A stretch of 5,857 bases of DNA from Thermodesulfobacteriota bacterium. Lineage in GTDB: Bacteria; Desulfobacterota; DSM-4660; Desulfatiglandales; HGW-15. This document shows, piece after piece, positions 1-5,247 of the stretch. Below the pieces are notes generated by a model that searched no databases, was not told the DNA's origin, and worked only from the letters and a program-made list of their open reading frames with translations. A program made the position numbers and the translations under genes. Within the stretch, counting starts at the first letter, position 1. Every line of letters begins with the position of its first letter. The stretch spans positions 1 to 5,857 of the forward strand of contig JALOPA010000159.1 of assembly GCA_025454125.1 (NCBI GenBank), written 5' to 3'.

Positions 1-2
1 AC

Positions 3-239
3 CGTGCCAGGCTCACCCCTAAAACCCACAGAATCGAGATGAAGTCCCTTCGCCTGCCCTATCCTTACGAGGGGAAGGACAAGAATCGCATTGACGAATG
101 GATAAAAGAATATGATTCTAAGAGCCAAGCGTTCTCCACTTGCAGGCTGGTGAAAACCGTGGGAAGCCATTTTGCCTCACCCTTGGTCCGATACCACGAC
201 GAGAGGACAAGGGCTCTATCGAAGTTGCCTCTCGCATAG
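3..239 (+). CDS. Doubtful open frame, possible 3' end of an upstream gene
   Basis: This frame is open from the window edge to a TAG at 237-239. An internal ATG at 39 would give 66 residues, but only a weak purine run (GAG) precedes it. The middle of the translation is charged and plausible (LPYPYEGKDKNRIDEWIKEY), while the end is arginine-rich and unremarkable. I recognise no family, signal or motif. The last 60 bases coincide with long inverted repeats at 180-243, which suggests non-coding RNA rather than protein. In another frame a short tail ends with TGA at 40-42, so the true upstream gene could instead finish there. I treat this as an unproven hypothetical. Confidence 0.18.
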   Translation, partial: RARLTPKTHRIEMKSLRLPYPYEGKDKNRIDEWIKEYDSKSQAFSTCRLVKTVGSHFASPLVRYHDERTRALSKLPLA

Positions 240-312
240 AGCCGAAAAAGGCTGGGCGCTTCAGAAGAAAAGAAGGGTTTGGAGCAAAACCCCAGTGGGG
301 TCAGGAGGGTTT
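145..312 (+). promoter_or_regulatory. Candidate structured leader RNA upstream of the 33-aa membrane peptide
   Basis: Pairings read directly from the sequence: 145-148/165-168 (GGCT/AGCC), enclosing GGT-GAAA-ACC at 149-158; 180-189/205-213, nine pairs with one bulged G; 200-206/228-234 (CGAGAGG/CCTCTCG, perfect); 212-219/236-243 (GGCTCTAT/ATAGAGCC, perfect); 240-243/250-253 around a GAAAAA loop; 275-280/287-292 (GGGTTT/AAACCC); and 289-293/297-301 (ACCCC/GGGGT). The last ends two bases before the AGGAGGG ribosome site at 303-309. Several of these overlap and would compete, as in attenuators and riboswitches. I do not recognise a known RNA class, there is no U-tract terminator, and no clear promoter could be placed upstream. 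Calling it regulatory is inference. Confidence 0.3.
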
Positions 313-315
313 GCG

Positions 316-417
316 ATGAGACTTATCAAGAATTCGTCCGGCATCATTCCGATCATTCTCTTGCTCTTGGTTGCGATTATCGCGCTTTTCATCCTGTTGC
401 GGATCGTCTCCTGTTAA
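316..417 (+). CDS. Small single-pass membrane peptide (33 aa), unknown function
   Basis: The ATG at 316 is preceded by a near-ideal Shine-Dalgarno, AGGAGGG at 303-309, six bases away; the stop is TAA at 415-417. The 33-residue product has a short polar, basic N-terminus (MRLIKNSS, Arg2 and Lys5), then a run of about 20 Ile, Leu, Val, Ala and Phe residues (9-29) forming one transmembrane helix, and ends R-I-V-S-C with a C-terminal cysteine. A longer reading from 172 lacks such a ribosome site and would read through the inverted-repeat region, so I prefer 316. The DUF4230-type gene begins 16 bases downstream with its own ribosome site, so the two are probably an operon and the peptide may act with that protein at the inner membrane. 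The family is not recognised and the function is unknown. Confidence 0.6.
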   Translation: MRLIKNSSGIIPIILLLLVAIIALFILLRIVSC

Positions 418-433
418 CCAAGGGGGATTCGTG

Positions 434-1036
434 ATGAAAACTCTGAAGACGACCCTGATCATGGTCATCGCCCTCTGCATAGGCGGTGCGGGGACTTACG
501 TCGCCCTCCCCTTCCTCAAGTCGCTGAGAGCGGTCTTTGAATGGGATCGAGTCGAAAAACAAACGCTCACCCTCCTGCAGAGCGAAGCCATGGCTTTTCT
601 GGTCACCGACAGGATCGCCTCGCAGATCGTCGTATCCGTTTCCGAAAGCAATATCCTCCTTGGTCAGCGCGAGGGATATCTCATCGGAACGGCGAGATTG
701 TACTACGGGATCGACATGAAAGAACTGACCGCGAACTCGATCTCCTTGCGCGAGAAACAGATCGTGGTCACCCTCCCACCGGCCAAAGAGCTTGATTTCG
801 CCGTCGACCTGGAGTCGCTGCACTTTATCTCCAAAATGTCGGGGACTGTGGCTTTAGTCGATTGGCTCAAGGGAAAAGACATGTATGCGGAGCTGCGCGC
901 CCAATTCAAGCCCAAAGCCATCGCGTTCATGAAGCAAAACAGCATGATCCCCGATCGGCAGAGACTCCTCGCCCGCCTCAACAGCATGTCGTCCGTCCTC
1001 ACCGAAAACCTGGGGCTCAAGGTCAACTTCGAGTGA
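434..1036 (+). CDS. DUF4230-type membrane-anchored protein (200 aa)
   Basis: The start ATG at 434 follows AAGGGGG (420-426) at seven bases. The frame is open back to 371, but that extension overlaps the preceding peptide gene and adds no sensible sequence. Residues 1-5 are polar and basic, residues 6-26 form one hydrophobic helix (signal anchor), and the rest is soluble and probably faces the periplasm. The body resembles DUF4230 (Pfam PF14014): a hydrophobic strand plus G-x-x-x-G turn (SNILLGQREGYLIGTARLYYG, 71-92), a 'GIDMKEL' segment at 92-98, and the beta-rich 'QIVVTLPPAKELDFAVD' at 109-125. The family has no established activity, so I assign none. Residues 150-195 are helical and basic. 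It is probably co-transcribed with the 33-residue peptide gene just upstream. The family assignment is from motif memory, not a search. Confidence 0.75.
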   Translation: MKTLKTTLIMVIALCIGGAGTYVALPFLKSLRAVFEWDRVEKQTLTLLQSEAMAFLVTDRIASQIVVSVSESNILLGQREGYLIGTARLYYGIDMKELTANSISLREKQIVVTLPPAKELDFAVDLESLHFISKMSGTVALVDWLKGKDMYAELRAQFKPKAIAFMKQNSMIPDRQRLLARLNSMSSVLTENLGLKVNFE

Positions 1037-1043
1037 GTTTGCT

Positions 1044-2186
1044 CTAGGTTTTGAGAAGGTCTTTGGCTTTGGAATGGGAATCGTTGATGGATTTGTGGTT
1101 CATGATCAGGGAGTAGATTTCCCTGGCCTTGTCATGGTTGGCGGTCTTTGCATACACATAGAGCAGGGCCAGGTTCACTTCGGTGGTGAATTCATCGATA
1201 TGGTGGCTGCACGCTGAGACAGGTTCCAGGAGATTCCTGGCTGCCGCATAGTCATTCCGCGCCATATAGAGCCTTGCCTGCACATAGTCCGCCTCTTCAA
1301 TATTGAAAGGCACGAACAAAAGGACTTCCTCTTTCCAGTTGGGCGTCTTCACGTAAGTGTCGATCCACCTGAGGCCCTCCGCAGCCCTCTCAGGAGGAAG
1401 CTTCCTGGCTGCCCGCAGGAAATATTCAATAAAGGTGTAGTTTCTCGGGTACCTTGTTCGAAGGCTCTTGGCGAGTTCCACTCCCTCATCCGTCTTGTCC
1501 TCATACTGGATGTAAGCATAGGCGAGAAAGACCTTGGCCGCTTCGCCGGCATACTTGCCGCGGGTCATGGCCTTTGTCACGTAGTCGAGTCCTTTCTCGC
1601 TGTTGCCGCTGAAGCCGATGAGCCACGCGAGGACCTTGACTGCGCCGGTCAGCTTCGAGCAGTAGTACTCGAACATGCCCAGGCCGAGATAGGCATCGTA
1701 GTTCGCGGGGTCCATCTCCAATGATTTCTCCAAGGCGGCCACGGCTTTCTTTCCTTTGGAGTAGGAGTCCAGGTACTCCTTGTCCTGGAGATGAACCATG
1801 CCCTCTACACCGAGGACCATTCCTCTCAGGAAATAGATCGTTGCGTTCTGAACTGGGTACTCGTCGCAGGCCTTCCTGGCCTCTGCCGCTGCAACGGAGA
1901 ATTTCCTTTTGTACGTTTCGTACCTTTCGTCGGCTTGGAAATCCCAGTAAGACCGGAGAATGTACATGTAGATGGTCGTGAGAAGAAATCGAGGGAAAGG
2001 CTCTTTGGGATAGATACGGATCAGCTGATAGGTCCTGCTGACGGCCTGATCATATTCGCTGTTGAGCGTTTCATGGGAAATCCGTGCAACCAAATCCTGG
2101 GCGTACTTGTCCTCCTCAAAGCTCACCGCCCACGCGCTTTGAGTCAGGGCGAGAAACATAAGGATGGCCAGGAATGGCTTTTTCAC
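1044..2186 (-). CDS. Exported TPR-like repeat protein (380 aa)
   Basis: It reads leftward from a GTG start (complement of 2184-2186), with AAGGA about nine bases upstream (complement of 2196-2200), to a TAG at 1044-1046. The N-terminus is a classic Sec signal peptide: MKKP, a hydrophobic core, and S-A-W-A as a signal peptidase I site near residue 20. The mature part is nearly all helical with TPR-like hairpins. The clearest is at about 146-175 (A-L-E-K-S-L-E-x-D-P-x-x-x-x-A-Y-L-G-L-G), with further helical pairs near 95-130, 215-250, 298-322 and 333-362. The segment 165-250 (L-G-M-F-E-Y-Y, a W-L-I-G turn, then a 'RYPRNYTF' repeat end) resembles the Iml2/TTC39-like branch of TPR proteins, but that is only a resemblance. 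Such proteins are usually scaffolds, so no reaction is assigned. Its 3' end converges on the DUF4230-type gene with 7 bases between. Confidence 0.82.
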   Translation of the reverse strand: MKKPFLAILMFLALTQSAWAVSFEEDKYAQDLVARISHETLNSEYDQAVSRTYQLIRIYPKEPFPRFLLTTIYMYILRSYWDFQADERYETYKRKFSVAAAEARKACDEYPVQNATIYFLRGMVLGVEGMVHLQDKEYLDSYSKGKKAVAALEKSLEMDPANYDAYLGLGMFEYYCSKLTGAVKVLAWLIGFSGNSEKGLDYVTKAMTRGKYAGEAAKVFLAYAYIQYEDKTDEGVELAKSLRTRYPRNYTFIEYFLRAARKLPPERAAEGLRWIDTYVKTPNWKEEVLLFVPFNIEEADYVQARLYMARNDYAAARNLLEPVSACSHHIDEFTTEVNLALLYVYAKTANHDKAREIYSLIMNHKSINDSHSKAKDLLKT

Positions 2187-2223
2187 TGGTTAGGATCCTT
2201 CTTTCTAGAACTGCACCGGCCTT

Positions 2224-2247
2224 CATGGGGATGCTCTCTTCTCCATG
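2224..2247 (-). repeat. Inverted repeat in the leader of the TPR-like gene
   Basis: CATGG at 2224-2228 pairs with CCATG at 2243-2247. One wobble plus two further pairs extend the stem inward to 2231/2240, leaving an eight-base loop. It lies about 37 bases upstream of the GTG start of the TPR-like gene, so it would fall in that gene's leader if transcription starts further out. There is no U-tract. A role is not shown. Confidence 0.25.
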
Positions 2248-2595
2248 GCTTTAGGTTCTGCGATAAAGATAAGATGCCGGGAAAGATAAACAAGAACGCC
2301 ATGCCTTCTGCTCTCTGTATGCCGCTGGGAAAAAATGCAACTCCCGGACCAAAACCCACAAAACAGGCGCCCGCGTTCAGCGCTCTGACCGGCGTCAACC
2401 CGGACCTCGAAGCCTATGCAGGATTGCCTCGTTCCGAAGCCTAAAGGGATCCGAATCCTGTGCTGAAAATCTTGTCTGAATTCATAGCATTGCACTCTCA
2501 CTTCTATTATACGGCTCTATCCTTTTCCATGGATCGGGACTCTTGCCTTTGGTTGGACCTCCTCCTCTAAGGCCGTCAATCCCCGCCCTATCTTT

Positions 2596-2610
2596 ATGAA
2601 TGCGATTCAT
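2596..2610. repeat. Palindrome ATGAATGCGATTCAT, operator-like
   Basis: Six perfectly matched bases (ATGAAT/ATTCAT) flank a three-base centre (GCG). The symmetry, length and AT-rich arms fit a dimeric repressor site, and it lies in the divergent gap between two genes. It matches no regulator consensus I can name. It could also be the end of a dispersed repeat. Confidence 0.3.
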
Positions 2611-2703
2611 TTGGCTCTTGAATTTCCCCTCTTCTTGCGGAAACAAGGTAAAATTTGCCAATTTTCGTCACTCCACATCTGGAAGCGGCATGTACCGGTA
2701 CGC

Positions 2704-2742
2704 CGGGTGATACCCGTCCTTATCGACGGCTGACGAACAGCC
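2704..2742. repeat. Three overlapping short inverted repeats in tandem
   Basis: Three perfect five-pair hairpins follow one another and share bases. CGGGT/ACCCG (2704-2708/2712-2716) has a 3-base loop. CCGTC/GACGG (2714-2718/2725-2729) has a 6-base loop. GGCTG/CAGCC (2728-2732/2738-2742) has a 5-base loop. The middle one overlaps both neighbours, so it excludes them when formed. A fully symmetric GTACCGGTAC at 2692-2701 lies just before. The arrangement could be structured RNA on either strand or a dispersed palindromic element. On the minus strand the third loop reads UUCGU, typical of stable RNA hairpins. Confidence 0.4.
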
Positions 2743-2759
2743 ACTCCGCCTCAGAAGGG

Positions 2760-2788
2760 TTGACAAACCAGCGATGCTTTGCCATTAG
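2760..2788 (+). promoter_or_regulatory. Possible sigma-70 promoter for the methyltransferase gene
   Basis: A perfect TTGACA (2760-2765) is followed after 17 bases by CATTAG (2783-2788), which matches the -10 consensus at only three of six positions. It ends 30 bases before the ATG at 2819. The -35 box sits inside a small palindrome, GGTT-GACA-AACC (2758-2769), which could be an operator covering it. The weak -10 keeps confidence low. Confidence 0.25.
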
Positions 2789-2818
2789 AAACGGCATAAA
2801 GAAAAGGATTTGGGCACG

Positions 2819-3499
2819 ATGATGAAACTGCACTCTGTGGTCTTACCACTGGTGTTCGGCATCCTATTTGCCTTCGCGATCCCCTGCTCCAGCCAGGATC
2901 AGGAGCCTGACAGCGCTCTTGATACCAAGGTGAAGTCCTTTCTCGACAAAATGAAGAACCGCTGGCAGGATTGGAATGTCCCCGAAGAGGACGGAAAGAT
3001 CCTCCACGACATCATCGTGCGGAATCAATACAAGCGCGCCCTGGAGGTGGGCACCTCCACCGGGCACTCGGCCGTCTGGATAGCTTGGGCTTTGAGCAAA
3101 GCCGGCGGAAAACTGATCACAATCGAAATTGATGAAGACCGTTACAAACAGGCTCTCGCGAACTTCAGGGAAGCAGGCCTCAGCGCGTACATCGACGCCA
3201 GAAACGCCGACGCTCATGAACTGGTCGAAGCCCTTTCCGGGCCTTTCGACTTCGTCTTCATCGATGCGGATAAAGACGGGTACATCCACTATGCCAAAGC
3301 CTTGATCCCCAAGGTCGAGCCGGGCGGATGCATCGCTGCCCACAATGTAGAAGGGCGTACCCCGGCCTATCGCGGGGGGTATTGGAGCGACACGGATCGG
3401 TACTTTCAGTACATGAGGGATCAGCCTGAATTCGAAACCCGCGTCGAGCCGGGAAGCCGTGCGGGGATTGCCACAAGCTACAAAAAAAGGTTAAGGTAG
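2819..3499 (+). CDS. SAM-dependent O-methyltransferase-like protein with an N-terminal export signal (226 aa)
   Basis: I chose ATG 2819 because AAGGA (2804-2808) lies ten bases upstream; ATG 2822 and TTG 2810 are alternatives. Residues 1-24 look like a Sec signal or anchor (M-M-K-L, then a hydrophobic core to AFAIPCSSQ); Cys23 follows Pro, so the lipobox is poor. The body is a class I Rossmann methyltransferase of the COMT/CCoAOMT-like O-methyltransferase group: motif I at 74-85 (ALEVGTSTGHSA), the acidic end of strand 2 at 101-106 (TIEIDE, Glu103 expected to hold the SAM ribose), and FIDADK at 147-152 (Asp149 a metal ligand in the family). A P-G-G turn (168-170) is followed by His175-Asn176 where the family usually has Asp-Asn. 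The substrate is unknown. Export is puzzling because SAM is cytosolic; it may be membrane-anchored facing inward. The gene lies 78 bases before the glucan gene. Confidence 0.82.
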   Translation: MMKLHSVVLPLVFGILFAFAIPCSSQDQEPDSALDTKVKSFLDKMKNRWQDWNVPEEDGKILHDIIVRNQYKRALEVGTSTGHSAVWIAWALSKAGGKLITIEIDEDRYKQALANFREAGLSAYIDARNADAHELVEALSGPFDFVFIDADKDGYIHYAKALIPKVEPGGCIAAHNVEGRTPAYRGGYWSDTDRYFQYMRDQPEFETRVEPGSRAGIATSYKKRLR

Positions 3500-3512
3500 C
3501 GTACGCTCGCAA

Positions 3513-3540
3513 GGTGTCTTCCGGCATCATGCTGGACACC
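3513..3540 (+). repeat. Imperfect hairpin between the methyltransferase and glucan genes
   Basis: GGTGT (3513-3517) pairs with ACACC (3536-3540). Inside, after a CTT bulge, CCGGC (3521-3525) pairs with GCTGG (3531-3535) with one G-T wobble around an ATCAT loop. No T-run follows, so it is not a standard terminator. It could moderate RNA stability between the two genes. A perfect 8-base palindrome, GCGTACGC, overlaps the preceding stop codon at 3499-3506. Confidence 0.3.
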
Positions 3541-3577
3541 AAACCATGCCGAGGTGCATTATGGAGGATAGAATCGG

Positions 3578-5176
3578 ATGAAATATTGGGCAAATGAAAT
3601 GATAACTCGATCCGGCACAAAAGCAATCTTGCTCTTCGCCTCTGTCTTTTTCTTTGCCTCTGGAGAGTGCGCTGCACAGGGAGAAGCCCTTGCGGCGAAA
3701 AGCGTGTTCTCCTTTCAGAACGTTGTGCAGGAAGCCAAGAAGCTCTCCGGCAGTGATTACAAGAGCCCAAGGGGAGAAGTGCCCGATCCCTTGATGGCGA
3801 TCAACTATGACCAGTGGCGCGACATCCGGTTCAAGCCCGACAGGTCTTTTTGGAAAAAAGAAGGACTCCCTTTCACTCTCCAGTTCTTTCACCCAGGGCT
3901 TTACTACGATCGCACCGTCGCCTTTTACACGATCACCCCCAAGGGAGAAGTGAAGCCTATCCCCTTTTCAAAAGATCTCTTCACCTATCGCAGGCAAGAG
4001 GTGGAACCCCTTGTGCCGGACAACCTTGGCTTTGCGGGATTTCGCATCCATCACCCCATCAACACACCGGATTATCACGATGAAGTGGCGGTTTTCGTGG
4101 GAGCGAGCTACTTCAGGGCCGTCGGGCAGCGCATGAACTACGGTCTGTCGGCCAGGGGCCTTGCTATTGACACGGTGCTTCCTTCAGGAGAGGAGTTCCC
4201 CTATTTCAGAAAATTCTGGATTCATGAGCCGCTGCCCGATGCCAAGGACATCACCCTTTACGCTCTTCTGGACAGCCCCAGCGTTGCAGGGGCCTATCGT
4301 TTCGTCATCCATCCGGGTAAGGAAACGGTCATGGATGTCGAACTCACGCTGTTTTTCCGCAAACCGGTCGCCAAGCTCGGCATCGCCCCCATGACCAGCA
4401 TGTTCCACCATGGTGAGAACTCCTACGCGAAGGTCATGGATGATTTCCGTCCCGAGATCCACGATTCGGATGGTCTCATGATCGCCACGGCGACAGGCGA
4501 GTGGATCTGGCGCCCCTTGGTCAATCCCAAGACCCTGATGATCAACTCCTTTCAGGTCAACAACCCTGTGGGCTTCGGCTTGTCTCAGAGGGACCTCGAC
4601 TTTGACCATTACCAGGATTTCGAGAGCAACTATGAAAACAGGCCGAGCCTCTGGATCAGCCCTGCGGGCAACTGGGGGGAAGGCCGGGTGGAACTCATCC
4701 AGATCCCCACGGACAAGGAGATCTACGACAACATCGTCGCCTTTTTTGTCCCCTCCAAACTGCCGGAGAAAGGACAGTCCCTCTCCTACGCCTACCGGAT
4801 GATCTGGCACTACGCCACAGAGAGCCCGCGACCTCCTGCCGGGAGGGTGGTGGCCACACGAGCGGCAAGCACCAAAGTGGAGGGAGGCAGAAAATTCGTC
4901 ATCGACTTTGCCGGCCCTCAGCTGGACTCTCTTCCGGAGGACAAACCGGTCGAGGGGGTCGTCACGGTGGGCTCCGGCGCCAAGTTCATGGAGCAGCAGG
5001 TTTACAAGAACAGGTTCACCGGCGGCTGGCGCCTCGTCTTTCAGGTTCTCCCCGACGAAGCCCTATCTGCCGATAGAGACCGTCCCAAGGCGAAGGAACC
5101 CGTAGAGCTCCGAGCCTTTCTCAAAATGGGTGACAACGTTCTCACCGAAACCTGGAGTTACGCTTACGAGCCCTGA
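3578..5176 (+). CDS. opgG: Periplasmic glucan (OPG) biosynthesis protein, OpgG/OpgD family (532 aa)
   Basis: The ATG at 3578 follows GGAGG (3563-3567) at ten bases. Residues 1-33 form a Sec signal (basic start, core AILLFASVFFFAS, cleavage likely after E-C-A-A); there is no twin-arginine, unlike E. coli OpgD. The rest matches OpgG/MdoG throughout: D-L-G-F-A-G-F-type segment at 148-156 (here DNLGFAGFR), ASYFR at 176-180, YGLSARGLAIDT then LPSGEEFP (188-208), APMTSMF (270-276), RPEIHDSDGL (291-300), GEWIWRPL (307-314), DFDHYQD (341-347), RPSLW (355-359), DNIVAF (384-389) and C-terminal ETWSY (524-528). Length is close to the E. coli proteins. The family acts in the periplasm on osmoregulated beta-1,2-glucan backbones, and E. 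coli members are reported as GH186 beta-1,2-glucanases. Some motifs (HYQD, APMTSMF) are closer to OpgD, so G versus D is not fully settled. No opgH is adjacent. Confidence 0.93.
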   Translation: MKYWANEMITRSGTKAILLFASVFFFASGECAAQGEALAAKSVFSFQNVVQEAKKLSGSDYKSPRGEVPDPLMAINYDQWRDIRFKPDRSFWKKEGLPFTLQFFHPGLYYDRTVAFYTITPKGEVKPIPFSKDLFTYRRQEVEPLVPDNLGFAGFRIHHPINTPDYHDEVAVFVGASYFRAVGQRMNYGLSARGLAIDTVLPSGEEFPYFRKFWIHEPLPDAKDITLYALLDSPSVAGAYRFVIHPGKETVMDVELTLFFRKPVAKLGIAPMTSMFHHGENSYAKVMDDFRPEIHDSDGLMIATATGEWIWRPLVNPKTLMINSFQVNNPVGFGLSQRDLDFDHYQDFESNYENRPSLWISPAGNWGEGRVELIQIPTDKEIYDNIVAFFVPSKLPEKGQSLSYAYRMIWHYATESPRPPAGRVVATRAASTKVEGGRKFVIDFAGPQLDSLPEDKPVEGVVTVGSGAKFMEQQVYKNRFTGGWRLVFQVLPDEALSADRDRPKAKEPVELRAFLKMGDNVLTETWSYAYEP

Positions 5177-5205
5177 CCGCTCTCAGGCTGCTGAAAAGGC
5201 TTAAG

Positions 5206-5223
5206 CGGGGATCAACCGCCCCG
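5206..5223 (+). repeat. Short inverted repeat in the gap before the DUF21 gene
   Basis: CGGGG (5206-5210) pairs with CCCCG (5219-5223) around an eight-base loop. It sits 30 bases after the glucan gene stop and 10 bases before the AAGGAG ribosome site of the next gene. It has no following T-run, so it is not a clear terminator; it might affect translation or be chance. Confidence 0.2.
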
Positions 5224-5247
5224 TGAAACGGAAAGGAGCGTGATCGC

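Larger units (their letters stand above)
2187..2818. other. Long divergent intergenic region with repeat-like content
   Basis: These 632 bases separate the leftward TPR-like gene from the rightward methyltransferase gene, so they should hold both promoters. Positions 2220-2450 are open in several frames on both strands: a minus-strand frame ends at 2183, and a plus-strand frame from about 2274 to 2444 would give 56 residues starting MPGKINKNAMPSALC. Neither has a good ribosome site. Positions 2450-2690 are more AT-rich and contain a palindrome at 2596-2610 and an imperfect one at 2647-2659. Positions 2692-2797 are packed with short inverted repeats. Small frames here (2596-2733 plus, 45 residues; 2720-2785 minus, 21 residues) lack ribosome sites and are not called as genes. 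The whole gap may be one or two dispersed non-coding repeats. Confidence 0.5.

Noticed and set aside
91..119. TTGACG (91-96) and TATGAT (111-116) as a sigma-70 promoter for the 33-aa ORF and DUF4230-type gene
   Set aside because: The spacer is only 14 bases, well short of the usual 16-18, and a 17-base spacer gives a poor -10 (GATTCT). TATGAT also lies inside a small AGAAT/ATTCT inverted repeat. Not strong enough to call.
172..417. Longer 81-residue version of the small membrane protein starting at 172
   Set aside because: No ribosome site at 172, and the extension reads through the inverted-repeat region with an unnatural basic and tryptophan-rich sequence. The start at 316 has a near-perfect ribosome site.
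371..433. N-terminal extension of the DUF4230-type protein from 371
   Set aside because: It overlaps the 33-residue ORF out of frame and puts a cysteine- and serine-rich stretch before a complete signal anchor. ATG 434 has AAGGGGG at proper spacing.
1791..2444. 217-residue plus-strand frame opposite the TPR-like gene
   Set aside because: Most of it is antisense to the clearly coding TPR-like gene, it has no ribosome site, and the translation has no recognisable domain. Only its 3' part, beyond 2220, is of interest, as a possible repeat.
2596..2733. 45-residue plus-strand frame (MNAIHLALEF...) in the intergenic gap
   Set aside because: No ribosome site. Its start lies in the 2596-2610 palindrome and its end in the tandem hairpins, so the open frame is better explained by non-coding repeat structure.
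2704..2797. Known riboswitch (c-di-GMP, SAM, SAH, guanidine) upstream of the methyltransferase gene
   Set aside because: The hairpin chain and an ACGA-containing loop prompted the check, but none of the conserved core sequences of those classes is present. A SAM or SAH sensor would have suited the neighbour but is not supported.
4184..4810. 208-residue minus-strand frame inside the glucan gene
   Set aside because: It is a shadow of the OpgG/OpgD gene, whose plus-strand frame carries family motifs throughout; the antisense translation has no recognisable features.
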